The notes beneath the pieces are model-generated. The model was not told where the DNA came from and did not search any database. It saw nothing but the letters and a program-made list of their open reading frames with translations. Below are positions 40,248-49,399 of a DNA stretch of 64,000 nt, piece by piece. Each line of letters opens with the position of its first letter. Positions within the stretch are counted from its first letter, which is position 1. The stretch comes from a virus: positions 106,894-170,893 of the IMG/VR virus record IMGVR_UViG_3300002144_000477; one strand, written 5' to 3'. A program made the position numbers and the translations under genes.

Positions 40248-40785
40248 TATTTGGTATGCTCGTTGTTCGTGGTTGAAGTTTGGCCATTTTATCTCTGCCG
40301 TAGTCGTGCCAGCTAGTGTACGACTCCTTAGTGCGCAAGTCGTGCAACGTGTGAACCCACACGCCACCATTTACTCCGCCGACACCGACGTCGTCTAGTT
40401 TTAAACAAGCGTTGTAACCTGCTTGTTGAATAGATGGAAGCTCAATACTTAACATCATAATAAAGTTTGGGTGTTTAACTAATGAAGTTTCCATTAGGTC
40501 GTTATATTGACTTAATGGTATGTCTAGTGTACACTGAAATCCTTGATGCAAAAACACCGTAATAGTATTAACCCACTTATTCCATTCCGCGGCACTTAAT
40601 TTCTCCTTAGGGAAACTTTTATTAGCACCAAAATAAAGATGTGTGCAAAACTCCGGTCGAATCTTGCTGATAGTAACAGGATTAATCCATTTTGCAAGAA
40701 ACAGCGTTTGCTTACCTTTTGCAGGAGTGTTTTCGATTTCTCTGCCGATCATGTAGTCGGCATCTTCGCGAGTAATTTTAGTCAA
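40228..40785 (-). CDS. Hypothetical protein, 185 residues
   Basis: No family recognised. Contains GKQTLFLAKWINPVTISKIRPEF, FLHQGFQCTLDIPL and DDVGVGGVNGGVWVHTL, with a Gly/Val-rich strand near the end. No signal peptide. It lies directly upstream of the T-fold gene and shares its promoter at 40822, so a role near 7-deazaguanine or nucleotide chemistry is possible. Confidence 0.65.
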   Translation of the reverse strand: MTKITREDADYMIGREIENTPAKGKQTLFLAKWINPVTISKIRPEFCTHLYFGANKSFPKEKLSAAEWNKWVNTITVFLHQGFQCTLDIPLSQYNDLMETSLVKHPNFIMMLSIELPSIQQAGYNACLKLDDVGVGGVNGGVWVHTLHDLRTKESYTSWHDYGRDKMAKLQPRTTSIPNNDASNN

Positions 40786-40821
40786 TGTAAAGCCTTGATG
40801 TTTAAATGGTTCTATACAGTA

Positions 40822-40850
40822 AGTATACTATATTTTATAAGTGTGGTCAA
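40822..40850 (-). promoter_or_regulatory. Sigma70-like promoter for the 40228 operon
   Basis: TTGACC at 40845-40850 and TATACT at 40822-40827 (minus strand), 17-base spacer. Confidence 0.8.
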
Positions 40851-40858
40851 TGACTTTA

Positions 40859-41053
40859 TTAACCATTATGTCCTAGGTTCGATTCGAGTCGTCGAATTTC
40901 GTTTTTAACTTGTAGTTTTTTCTGCTTTAGCGCACCAGCTCTTGCAATATCTTCTGGGATGTGGGATTTGTTGAGTTGATCTACTTCGTCATTAAGTACT
41001 TTGTGTGCTTGCTTTAAGCTCTCTAAGTGTGCTGTAGTTTTGGTATTATTCAT
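40859..41053 (-). CDS. Small helical protein, 64 residues
   Basis: A coiled-coil-like peptide (LKQAHKVLNDEVDQLNKS, then LKQKKLQVKNEIRRLESNL) ending in LGHNG. No family recognised. It starts just after the stop of the DpdA/TGT-like gene with 2 bases between them, so both are translated from one message. Confidence 0.65.
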   Translation of the reverse strand: MNNTKTTAHLESLKQAHKVLNDEVDQLNKSHIPEDIARAGALKQKKLQVKNEIRRLESNLGHNG

Positions 41054-41055
41054 TG

Positions 41056-42591
41056 TTATGCTTCCTCAAAAAGTGAATTGAACATAGTGTTCGCGTTTTT
41101 AGTTTTCTTACCTTTGAATCCGCGAGTACCAATAATGTCCATCCAGTAATCATCATATTGTTCAATGATTGCTAGACTTTCTTCTTTAGTAGGTGCGGCA
41201 AAGATAGTTTCTACAATATCTTCAAAAAATGCAAAGTCGCCATTACTGTATCGCATCATTGCAGGATGCTCGCCTGCATCGAATCGTCGATTGGCTTCTT
41301 GCACAGCGGTTAAGTGCATCCATACATTATGGCCCATTAGCAATGCGTAACTAAAACTATCCCAGGAAGTTTTGCCCCACTTACCGTTCTTGTTTAAGTC
41401 TGGCATTACGTCGTAGTTTTCTTCAATTAACCTATTTTCAAGAGTATCAGCAACTCCGGCTTTCAGTACACCCGGTTTGTAGATACAGATGTCTTTCATT
41501 GTTAACATATCGCTAATAGGGCTGTCTTCCCAACGTGGGTAAATGCCATCAGCAACAACACCGTCTGCCCACTTGCGTGTATCTAGTGCATACTTCTTGT
41601 CGTCTGCACTTGGAGCCATCCTATATGACCACTTACCATCTTGTGGGAACGCATTTTCAAAATACACTTGTCCGTTTGCAGTGGCAAGGAATGGGCTAGC
41701 ACAATCAAAAGAGATAGTAAACGCAGGATTTACATACTTGCGTATTGCTCTTTGGATCACGGTGAGTAGTACTGCCCATTCCAACTTACTTGTTCCTAGG
41801 AAGTGCATCCAGTCATGAACACCTTCTTGCAACAAATTATCGTAGCGCAATGCAACCAAACGCTTGAGTACCAAGTGTACATCACACATGTTCTGACCGC
41901 CCATTGACCAACCATCGAAGTGCGTGTCTGGGTATACAGCAGGATCACAAAATGATTTCATTTCCTGGTACCATGCTTCGGCACTTGAATGATTGTCGCC
42001 TTGTAACACGTTTAAGTACTTGGCACCGCCATTCTTTTTACCTTTGCGGTTAGCCATAAAGTATTCGTTGTTGTACTTGGTGGCGTCAACTGCTTCTTGC
42101 AATGTTTTGATCCCACACTTGTCACTGGCGTTTTTGTCGTGTATAACCCAAGTTGGAATATCAAGAATCATGCCATAGTCGGCAATGTTATCTAACCATG
42201 TCAATATTTGACTGCGTTTCTTTTGTGCTTTAGGGCACCCTGAATTAGCCTTCCAATCGCCTTCCCACAAGCCTTTGGCAATCTGGAAACCGCCCGAGTC
42301 GCCTAACATAAACGTATCCTCTGCACGATTACGAACCATGTCCTCGGACCAATCTTCTTTATTGAGATCTAGATTAGCATGTCCGCCGGAATATAGACTC
42401 CACCGATATGGAAATAGCCCTTTTTGACTATTAAGCCAATTCATTTGTTCCATATCAACTAACCCTTGCGGAAATCTAGATGGGTCTACGTATTCTTCGT
42501 TACGTTGCTTGCCTACGAATGTAGCATAGAACCCGCTGATGGCTGGCAAAAATACTGCGTAGTCTTTTTGTTTTTCTGTTAAGTTATCCAT
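41056..42591 (-). CDS. dpdA: DpdA/TGT-like 7-deazaguanine transglycosylase
   Basis: A 511-residue protein of the tRNA-guanine transglycosylase superfamily, probably the DNA-acting DpdA type. Seen: MLGDSGGFQIAKG (about 95-108; the first catalytic Asp at about 98), GMILDIPTWVI (second Asp), LNVLQGDNH and DGWSMGGQN, following the TGT barrel order. It exchanges guanine for a 7-deazaguanine such as preQ0. Longer than tRNA TGT and with FolE, QueD and QueE in the same phage, so DNA modification is more likely than tRNA work. Confidence 0.8.
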   Translation of the reverse strand: MDNLTEKQKDYAVFLPAISGFYATFVGKQRNEEYVDPSRFPQGLVDMEQMNWLNSQKGLFPYRWSLYSGGHANLDLNKEDWSEDMVRNRAEDTFMLGDSGGFQIAKGLWEGDWKANSGCPKAQKKRSQILTWLDNIADYGMILDIPTWVIHDKNASDKCGIKTLQEAVDATKYNNEYFMANRKGKKNGGAKYLNVLQGDNHSSAEAWYQEMKSFCDPAVYPDTHFDGWSMGGQNMCDVHLVLKRLVALRYDNLLQEGVHDWMHFLGTSKLEWAVLLTVIQRAIRKYVNPAFTISFDCASPFLATANGQVYFENAFPQDGKWSYRMAPSADDKKYALDTRKWADGVVADGIYPRWEDSPISDMLTMKDICIYKPGVLKAGVADTLENRLIEENYDVMPDLNKNGKWGKTSWDSFSYALLMGHNVWMHLTAVQEANRRFDAGEHPAMMRYSNGDFAFFEDIVETIFAAPTKEESLAIIEQYDDYWMDIIGTRGFKGKKTKNANTMFNSLFEEA

Positions 42592-43411
42592 ATTTGTATA
42601 ATGCTTCTGATGCTACTTGTTGATTTGCGAATTGTATAGACTGCATAAAGGAAATATCTTCCCATAAGTACTCTAATAGCCGTTCTTTTAAAATTATAGA
42701 GTTTTCTAGCATGTGTAGTATAACTGCATGCAGTTGAGCCTTCATTAAATTGCTTCGTGCCCGTCCTTCCCCGTCGCCGTTACTATCACTATTTAGATTA
42801 GCAACATTTTCGTGTTCTAGTGTAACTTCTGGAAAGCCGTACATGTTTAAAAAAGTATTTAGATTAGTTTCCAGGTGCTTATCAATAAAAATAAAATGGC
42901 ATTGATCTACATTGTACCCGTTTAAGAAACTTGTTTGATTATCAGTATGATCGTCAAACACAAAACGATCAAAAATTATAGACAATGCTAATTCCTGACC
43001 ATACAGCCCATTCATACCGTGTGTAAATCTGGTATCACCTATCCTGCTAATAATATCAGTGTGATACATGGTTAAGTATTCGCAGATTCCACTGATCCAC
43101 CTAGTTGCTGGATCTCTTAATAAGACTAAATGGTGTTTTTCAGCTAACGACCCTATATTGTTAATGTTATGTACTTGCCATCCAAGCCTTCCGCCTAATG
43201 CATTTTTTACACTAGTGCTGGCATTTTTGGGGATGTTAACGTAGGTACAAGTACGACCTGGATCCACAAAACATTCATTAATATCGTGCCCTTTCATTAA
43301 CCATTGACGTTCTGGTCTTCTGACTACTCGCCGGGTCTCGTCTATAATGTTGTTACGACAATTGTCTAGTATGTCGCGAGTATTATTAGAATATCTTTTA
43401 AAATCTAGCAT
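42584..43411 (-). CDS. Sulfotransferase family protein
   Basis: A 275-residue protein with TYVNIPKNASTSVKNAL (5'-phosphosulfate-binding motif, P-K-N-A-S) and LVLLRDPATRWISGICEYL (3'-phosphate-binding RDP...S), the pattern of PAPS-dependent carbohydrate sulfotransferases. No signal or membrane span. It would sulfate a glycan or small molecule, using PAPS perhaps supplied by the APS-kinase-like protein at 3208. It overlaps the TGT-like gene by 8 bases. Confidence 0.8.
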   Translation of the reverse strand: MLDFKRYSNNTRDILDNCRNNIIDETRRVVRRPERQWLMKGHDINECFVDPGRTCTYVNIPKNASTSVKNALGGRLGWQVHNINNIGSLAEKHHLVLLRDPATRWISGICEYLTMYHTDIISRIGDTRFTHGMNGLYGQELALSIIFDRFVFDDHTDNQTSFLNGYNVDQCHFIFIDKHLETNLNTFLNMYGFPEVTLEHENVANLNSDSNGDGEGRARSNLMKAQLHAVILHMLENSIILKERLLEYLWEDISFMQSIQFANQQVASEALYKYG

Positions 43412-43413
43412 AA

Positions 43414-44427
43414 TTATAACAACCTCTTTATAAACGACCCAATTGAAATGTGCGACATGGTGCTTACAATTCTCAGTTGGTCTAGTGCAAGTGTATATTC
43501 TGGCCCAGTTGTTGCCATAATATCCTGTTCGCTGAAATTATCAAACGTGCCCCAGTCTTCTACTTTAGTAATTTCTCCCAGAAATCCAAATTTACTACAT
43601 AAGTTAGCAAAGTTTAGTATATCGGTATGATTGCTTTTACTTAGGCAAAACATTAGTCTAACAGTAGAATGAGCAGGACGGTTATCTGCTAGCCACTGTA
43701 GGTTATCTTGCAATATACTAAACTTGCCTGGACGTCTAACTACTTCGTATACTTCTTGAGTTCCGGCATCCACACTAATTTGAAATTCACTTATGTTATG
43801 AAGTATCGGACTGTTGGGCAACAGTTTCTTAATTAGTAAACCATTGGTAAGCAATTTAATTGTTTGATTACTTTTAGGTTCCCAATTAAGCACTAGCGGA
43901 CGCATAATCAAACTAGCCAATGGGTCTCCGTTTCCGCTCATAGTTAAGTGCAACGGCTTGTCAAATTGGTTAATTAAATTAACTAAGTGTAAGACCATGG
44001 CCGATTTCTGATCGAACACCTCACCATTGCTATGAGATATCTGTTCACGCCGGCATGACGGACATGCTAAGTTGCAACTTTCATCTATGTTAATAGACAA
44101 ATAGTAAGAGGACGATTTTAGATCTTGATCTAAAATACCGCAGAGTTCGACCGCGCAATATTTGTATGTGCGATCAGTAATTGTTTTCTGTAGCTCAATT
44201 GCAGTTGAGTTATTCCAAACTTCGTTTAAGTCAGCGAAGTCTAATATATTGCCCACGCTTATTGGTAAATGCGCTTCGCACTTGCATAGAAAACAATTAC
44301 CTGATAAGTCTACAGTCAGAACAGTAAACGGGCTATCGCAATGATTTGTTATAGTGCCAGACCAATCTTGGCCACGAGGATTCGGATGCCAAGCCAGAAT
44401 CTGAGTTATGTTGTCAGGCGATAGCAT
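43414..44427 (-). CDS. Radical SAM/SPASM-like protein
   Basis: A 337-residue radical SAM protein. N-terminal cysteines (GNCFLCKCEAH, YCAVELCG) form a Twitch/SPASM-type auxiliary part, followed by INIDESCNLACPSCRREQ with C-x3-C-x2-C, and TMSGNGDPLAS in the GGE position. This order (auxiliary site first) matches the 31479 protein. The family includes peptide- and carbohydrate-modifying enzymes. ATG 44427 is chosen; a TTG inside the clamp gene is less likely. Confidence 0.75.
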   Translation of the reverse strand: MLSPDNITQILAWHPNPRGQDWSGTITNHCDSPFTVLTVDLSGNCFLCKCEAHLPISVGNILDFADLNEVWNNSTAIELQKTITDRTYKYCAVELCGILDQDLKSSSYYLSINIDESCNLACPSCRREQISHSNGEVFDQKSAMVLHLVNLINQFDKPLHLTMSGNGDPLASLIMRPLVLNWEPKSNQTIKLLTNGLLIKKLLPNSPILHNISEFQISVDAGTQEVYEVVRRPGKFSILQDNLQWLADNRPAHSTVRLMFCLSKSNHTDILNFANLCSKFGFLGEITKVEDWGTFDNFSEQDIMATTGPEYTLALDQLRIVSTMSHISIGSFIKRLL

Positions 44428-44434
44428 TCTAAGA

Positions 44435-45154
44435 TTACTTAGTTTGTGCAGGCAAAATGTAGTTGTACTCAATTAACCCGCTGTCAACGGTAATCATAGT
44501 AGCACCTTCATCGCTGATTTTAAGAGTCTTATCTCCTGTTAGGCTCAGAATGTTAGTGATAGCTGTAACTGGCCAACTCCAGGCTTTAGTTAGTTTACCA
44601 CTTACTCCGCTTTCGAATACAAATTCACCGCTGTGGCTACTTGGGTTGCCGAAGAAGAATTTGAGGTCGGATCCGTCAGTCTTAGCACTAAACGTGGTTT
44701 CATCGTTGTGTGCCTGGCTTTGGAATTTTAAACGTTGAATACCAATTACTGAAGGAACAATATCAATGTTCCAGTTAACTGCTTTAAATTTAAAATTCTT
44801 AAGAATAGCAGTAACTACATCGGCTTTCATGAAACGATAGTCGTTTTTAAAGTCGCCTTCTTTGTTTTCAAAGTGGATGTTAGTTGGTGCTTCTCCGTCT
44901 CGTGAAACATCAATTTTAGCATTTTCTTTATATACTGGAAGATTTAAAATAGTGTTTAGCTTGCTTAAGTTAGGCATACCGAATGTGCCTACAAAATCAG
45001 CAACGGGACCTTTAAACTTGCCTTCAACGATAACACTACGGTCTTCGCTAATACAGTTAATAGTTGTGCCATTTTCGTCTCCGGTAATCTTAATCAAATC
45101 AATGTTACCAAGACCGTACGTGTGTTGAACGATGTCTAATAGATAGTCGCGCAT
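44435..45154 (-). CDS. gp45: DNA polymerase sliding clamp (gp45-like)
   Basis: A 239-residue protein, close to T4 gp45 (228). It is built of repeated beta-alpha-beta units expected for the clamp, with NYRFMKADVVTAILKNFKF and SGEFVFESGVSGKLTKAW segments, and LIEYNYILP in the C-terminal region. It tethers the polymerase and, in T4, activates late transcription with gp33 and gp55, which would fit the NATAAATA boxes here. No clamp-loader genes are in the window. Promoter at 45187. Confidence 0.8.
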   Translation of the reverse strand: MRDYLLDIVQHTYGLGNIDLIKITGDENGTTINCISEDRSVIVEGKFKGPVADFVGTFGMPNLSKLNTILNLPVYKENAKIDVSRDGEAPTNIHFENKEGDFKNDYRFMKADVVTAILKNFKFKAVNWNIDIVPSVIGIQRLKFQSQAHNDETTFSAKTDGSDLKFFFGNPSSHSGEFVFESGVSGKLTKAWSWPVTAITNILSLTGDKTLKISDEGATMITVDSGLIEYNYILPAQTK

Positions 45155-45186
45155 GTGTTATTCCTTTAATTAAAGTTTATATTGAT

Positions 45187-45215
45187 ATTATAGCATCAAT
45201 AGTGCTGTGTGTCAA
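45187..45215 (-). promoter_or_regulatory. Sigma70-like promoter for the clamp gene
   Basis: TTGACA at 45210-45215 and TATAAT at 45187-45192 (minus strand), 17-base spacer; overlaps the end of the methyltransferase gene. Confidence 0.9.
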
Positions 45216-46159
45216 GCTGATCGTTTATCCATATCGAGCACTCTGGCTAATGCCTGGTGTGCTTTAATGCTGTACAGGTCGCCCGGTTTCCGAATCTCTA
45301 ACCAGCTAAATGCAGGATTGAAGTCAAAGTCGGTAATGATATCGTAGCCGAGACTACGAACCAATGGTATAAGTACGCTTTTGGGCATATAGCTCATAAA
45401 GTAACTTTCGGCATACGCAGCCGCCGGTGCCAAATCTGCATTGTTATATGTAAACATCATCACGCCACCGGGACGCAATAATGTAAATATCTCTCGCAAA
45501 TAATCCTTAATGCTTTGCATGCTACGATAGTTAAAGTAGTTAAAGCTAAAAACAAATCCAAATTGATCTTTAGGTAACTCATCAAAGTTGATTGTTTCGT
45601 CGTCGATTAAATATGGCCGAACTCTGTGCTTATAGTCATCGTTAAATTGATTAACGGTAACATCAAGAAACTCGTTAAAGTTGTCTACTACATACAACGG
45701 ATCGCCAGCTACCAAATGCTTAGTCATGTCGCCATCGCGACAACCCATTTCTAGCATTGGATATTTCCAATCAACATATTTCCCGATTCGCGTGATGAAT
45801 GTATCAACGGCTCTCTCCGGGATATACAACTTACGAACTTCTCTAATACTCTGAGCGTCGGAGTACGCTAGTTCTAAATCGTAGTTTCTTACATAGAATT
45901 CACGGCTCATTCCTTCAATTTCTTCATTGGCTAGTCGTGTTTGATTAGCCAATGAAGATTGCAGTTGCTCAAGCTCGTCTCTAACTGCAACTAATCTGTG
46001 CATAATTTGTTGCACATATTCGTTGTGATGCATTTCTACATCACCAGTTATGACATTCCTTAAATCTTCATTTAAGTGATCAATCGCTTGCTGAATACCG
46101 TAAACTGACAGTGTTTCGTTTAGACGATTTTTAAACTGTACTAAATCACTTAATTTCAT
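45212..46159 (-). CDS. SAM-dependent methyltransferase with coiled-coil N-terminus
   Basis: A 315-residue protein. Residues about 1-115 are helical and coiled-coil (VRDELEQLQSSLANQTRLANEEI). A Rossmann methyltransferase follows: PMLEMGCRDGDMTKHLV is motif I with the SAM-binding GCRDG, and FGFVFSFNYFNY and LLRPGGVMMF are later motifs. The target cannot be read; the class includes small-molecule and glycan methylases. Its promoter is unclear: only an AT-rich CTAAATAG stretch lies ahead. Confidence 0.85.
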   Translation of the reverse strand: MKLSDLVQFKNRLNETLSVYGIQQAIDHLNEDLRNVITGDVEMHHNEYVQQIMHRLVAVRDELEQLQSSLANQTRLANEEIEGMSREFYVRNYDLELAYSDAQSIREVRKLYIPERAVDTFITRIGKYVDWKYPMLEMGCRDGDMTKHLVAGDPLYVVDNFNEFLDVTVNQFNDDYKHRVRPYLIDDETINFDELPKDQFGFVFSFNYFNYRSMQSIKDYLREIFTLLRPGGVMMFTYNNADLAPAAAYAESYFMSYMPKSVLIPLVRSLGYDIITDFDFNPAFSWLEIRKPGDLYSIKAHQALARVLDMDKRSA

Positions 46160-46192
46160 ATATGAGCATCCATAATATACGTATATTTCTAT

Positions 46193-48859
46193 TTAGTCGT
46201 CCCAAGTGAACAGACTATCAAAAGTTGTTTTGATATCAGTTGCCTCAGGAATCCCCCATTCTAATACACCTAATAAGTTGTCTACCTTTTGATCAACAAT
46301 AGTCGATTCCATTAAGTTATCGTCAAACGGCAACTCTTTGTACCATGCAGGGATATGACTTTCGTCTGTGGGATATGCAACACTTGTATATCCCAGTGGG
46401 TTATCTTTTAGTTTACAGACGATGACTTTCATACCATCCATAATTTCAGTACTGTACCTATCTCCGTGCATTGCTTTTAACTTATTCCAGTTCATAGCTG
46501 CACGTACATGTCCTGGCATATTAGCTCTACCGAGTCGGGCTTCTTCGGCGGTATACTTAGTTAAGTTGTTAACTCGCTTAGGTGTACCTTTTTCCCATGC
46601 CGGGCGATCAGCAAACGCCAATTTAAAATCACGCACTTTACGAATTACTTCGTCTCTAGGCAACTGTTCTGTCAATGTTGTTAACAGAATTTCGCTTAGA
46701 AAGTCCTGCACTACCCGTGGCGTGTCACTGCGCTTCAAATCTAAGCCCATAGCCTTAACTTTACCCAAGCTACCGTGGGTGTCAAGTCTGGTACCTTCGT
46801 TGTCATAGATCAATACCGCATACCGCTTCTTTTTAATAAAGAGACCCTTGCTTGCTACAAGTTCACGTCCAGCTTGGATAATAGAACCCATCGATCTTGG
46901 GCAGTGACACGCCCGTTCCATAAACGCAGGAAACGATTCGTTTACTTGTTCAGCAATTGTATCATACAACTGTACACAAATATCGTTGTTCCATTCCATG
47001 CGTCCTGCCTCAACTTCATCCTTAATTGCCGGCCAAGCAGTAAAGTACACTGAGTCAGTATCACCGTAAATTATCGATTCACCCACGTGATCGTATTTGC
47101 CCATGATACATTCGTTAACAAACGCATCCATGTGTTTAGCAATAATACGACCTGTAAGCGTTGTACTCTGACCAATACGATGATCAAAGAATCTACAATG
47201 AGGATTAAGAATAGCACCATACAAACTGTTCAAATTAATCTTCTTAACTAACTGTCGTTTGTCCCAGAATGCTTTTTCTTCTGGCGTAGTTGCAGATTTC
47301 TTCTTTGCCTGCAATTCTTTACGTTCAGCATACCAGCGTTCAAGCAGGCCCGGGATAATACCTTTATGAGCAGTAGTAAAGATAGTTCCGTTAGCACTTA
47401 CCGTCCAAGGTTGATTACTGTCGAAAATCAACCGCCATACATTGGCAGCACTAGTAACGTCAGACTCACCATTTTCCCAGTCAATGGTCAGTTCAGTACC
47501 AATGTCCATATTCATCATTGCTTGATACTCAAGTGTACCAAACATATTTTCCCAAGCATCAGCAAAACTACTTCCCTTAGCCATTTTGTCACGGATGTAG
47601 TTATCTGTCATTATTGGTCGGATTTGTCCAACGACGGTTTCTGGACCCATGTTGAGGGCGCGAAGAGCCGAGGGGTACAGCGAGTTAAGGTCGATCGCGC
47701 CAATGTAGTCGTGCATGCCTTTTTTGGGGAAAGCAACATAGGCACCTGCCGCTTGCGTGTTATCGTCGTCATTTTTTCTAATCCTTGAAGGAACAACCAT
47801 TCCGCGCAGATGCGCTTCGTTAATAATAGCCTGCTCAGTAACAGCCACTGCGCCCATTGTGGTAGGCAACAGCACAGTATTATCGTGTGCCAGCTCGTTT
47901 GCTAAATCAATGAATCGTAGTTTTTTATCCATTTTAACTAACAACATAACGTCTTGTCTGTTGTAGTCTAAGAATGTTTCAAAGTTTTTATTGTAAAGTT
48001 GGTCAAGACTTCCTTCATACTGAGTCTTGCGCTCGCCTAGTTCATACTCACCAATTGCATCTAAGCTGTAACTGTGGCGTTCTTCGTAAGTATACTTGCG
48101 GTACAACTGCATGTAGTCTAAGTGTACACGACCAATCAAGTCAAACGTAACGTTCTCTGCGCCAAAGCGCTCGAACATACGTTGTTTAGGGAGTTGATCC
48201 CACAAGCAAAATCTACGAGTATCATTTTTGCTTAGTACACGAATAACACGGTTGACAGTATAGGGAATATCATATCCCTCACTGTTCCAGCCTGATAAAA
48301 TATCAGCGTCGTCAATTAAATCTAAAAATACAACAAGCATTTCTGCTTCAGTGCGAAACATAAATGTGTTGTCAAACTTAGCGGCATGCTCCTCGGCCGT
48401 TTCCCAGCTCATGCTCTTAGGCGGGACCGCCAACGTAATAAGTTTGTCTAGCCAATCAAGGTATACGGTGATACTTGTAATTTTGTTAAACGGATCACCA
48501 GGTGAACTGTAGCCGCGCTCTGGGTCAAAGTCTACCTCAATGTCAAAAAAGCATGTATGCAGTTTGGGCGAATCTACACCAAGGTAGTTGTCTGCAAGAC
48601 ACCGTAGCACTGGATTGATATCACTTTCGTGTACCTGCTTACTTGAGTTAACTCGTAGTTCTTTATGGAACTCTTTACTATTTCGTGTGCTGAATTTACT
48701 AACAGGCGCTCCGTGAATAGTACGATATTTTCCCTTAGGGTCTTCGTAGTAAAACACATAGTTAGCCGGATATGTTTTAAACTCTCTACGCCCATTAACC
48801 CTCTCCACGACGTGGATAGTGTCTTTTTCTTTTTCAAATCTTGCGTCAATATAGCTCAT
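46193..48859 (-). CDS. gp43: Family B DNA polymerase (gp43-like)
   Basis: An 888-residue replicative polymerase, near the 898 of T4 gp43. Proofreading domain: CFFDIEVDFD at 103-111 (Exo I, D106/E108) and a YNRQD Exo III motif at 299-303. Polymerase: DLNSLYPS (motif A, 390-397), KKINLNSLYGA (motif B, 539-549) and YGDTDS (motif C, 598-603). The C-terminal end should bind the clamp. Its stop overlaps nothing, while its start overlaps the small membrane gene above by 4 bases. The best evidence for a T4-like phage in this window. Confidence 0.97.
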   Translation of the reverse strand: MSYIDARFEKEKDTIHVVERVNGRREFKTYPANYVFYYEDPKGKYRTIHGAPVSKFSTRNSKEFHKELRVNSSKQVHESDINPVLRCLADNYLGVDSPKLHTCFFDIEVDFDPERGYSSPGDPFNKITSITVYLDWLDKLITLAVPPKSMSWETAEEHAAKFDNTFMFRTEAEMLVVFLDLIDDADILSGWNSEGYDIPYTVNRVIRVLSKNDTRRFCLWDQLPKQRMFERFGAENVTFDLIGRVHLDYMQLYRKYTYEERHSYSLDAIGEYELGERKTQYEGSLDQLYNKNFETFLDYNRQDVMLLVKMDKKLRFIDLANELAHDNTVLLPTTMGAVAVTEQAIINEAHLRGMVVPSRIRKNDDDNTQAAGAYVAFPKKGMHDYIGAIDLNSLYPSALRALNMGPETVVGQIRPIMTDNYIRDKMAKGSSFADAWENMFGTLEYQAMMNMDIGTELTIDWENGESDVTSAANVWRLIFDSNQPWTVSANGTIFTTAHKGIIPGLLERWYAERKELQAKKKSATTPEEKAFWDKRQLVKKINLNSLYGAILNPHCRFFDHRIGQSTTLTGRIIAKHMDAFVNECIMGKYDHVGESIIYGDTDSVYFTAWPAIKDEVEAGRMEWNNDICVQLYDTIAEQVNESFPAFMERACHCPRSMGSIIQAGRELVASKGLFIKKKRYAVLIYDNEGTRLDTHGSLGKVKAMGLDLKRSDTPRVVQDFLSEILLTTLTEQLPRDEVIRKVRDFKLAFADRPAWEKGTPKRVNNLTKYTAEEARLGRANMPGHVRAAMNWNKLKAMHGDRYSTEIMDGMKVIVCKLKDNPLGYTSVAYPTDESHIPAWYKELPFDDNLMESTIVDQKVDNLLGVLEWGIPEATDIKTTFDSLFTWDD

Positions 48860-49086
48860 GTATTGTAAATTAATCCTAGTATATAGACTATTGTAAGGCT
48901 TGTATTAAGAAAGATCAATGATCGTTCTTTCCATAATACACCGGTTGCCGCCCAAATGGCATTGCTTAGTATAAAAAATGCATGATGTAATAGCAACTGG
49001 GGCACGAAGCTAGCCAAACAAGCGGCAAGCACGACCCCAGTGGTTCCTACCCAGGCAAGCCATTGGTATGGCTTGTTTTCTGACAT
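48856..49086 (-). CDS. Small three-span membrane protein, 76 residues
   Basis: Three hydrophobic stretches (WVGTTGVVLAACLASFV, LLLHHAFFILSNAIWAATG, LIFLNTSLTIVYILGLIY) separated by short polar loops, resembling a PQ-loop/YgjV-like membrane fold. Function unknown. It sits between the DsbA-like gene and the polymerase, joined by ATGA overlaps at both ends. Confidence 0.75.
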   Translation of the reverse strand: MSENKPYQWLAWVGTTGVVLAACLASFVPQLLLHHAFFILSNAIWAATGVLWKERSLIFLNTSLTIVYILGLIYNT

Positions 49087-49340
49087 TACAGGGTGCGACC
49101 AACAGTCTCTAGAATATCGTTTAGCAATTCGTGATCGGCATTGTAGTCTGTTAACTTACTCTTGTGTGCAACATTGATTGCTTTTTTAAGAACAGCTGGT
49201 TTAATTTCTAGTTCTTCTGCTACTGCTTTGATGGTGTCATTTAGTCCAGCATTTAGATCTTCAATCTCTTGCTTTACTTGAATGCCCTCATTCATAATCT
49301 GTGTTAGTTTCGATTTCTGCTCGCCTGTAAACATAGCCAT
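49086..49340 (-). CDS. dsbA: DsbA-like double-stranded DNA-binding protein
   Basis: An 84-residue helical protein: KSKLTQIMNEGIQVKQEIEDLNAGL, then TIKAVAEELEIKPAVLKKAIN and a final DILETVGRTL. Length and the IKPAVLKKAI helix suggest the phage T4 DsbA family, small proteins that bind double-stranded DNA and affect late transcription. AAGGAG lies before the ATG, with a promoter at 49371. Assignment is by recalled family pattern. Confidence 0.6.
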   Translation of the reverse strand: MAMFTGEQKSKLTQIMNEGIQVKQEIEDLNAGLNDTIKAVAEELEIKPAVLKKAINVAHKSKLTDYNADHELLNDILETVGRTL

Positions 49341-49370
49341 AATGCTATTCTCCTTAGTATAATATATAGT

Positions 49371-49399
49371 ATTGTACTATAAGTGTGACGTAATGTCAA
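49371..49399 (-). promoter_or_regulatory. Sigma70-like promoter for the dsbA-polymerase operon
   Basis: TTGACA at 49394-49399 and TACAAT at 49371-49376 (minus strand), 17-base spacer; overlaps the end of PP-loop gene A. Confidence 0.8.
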
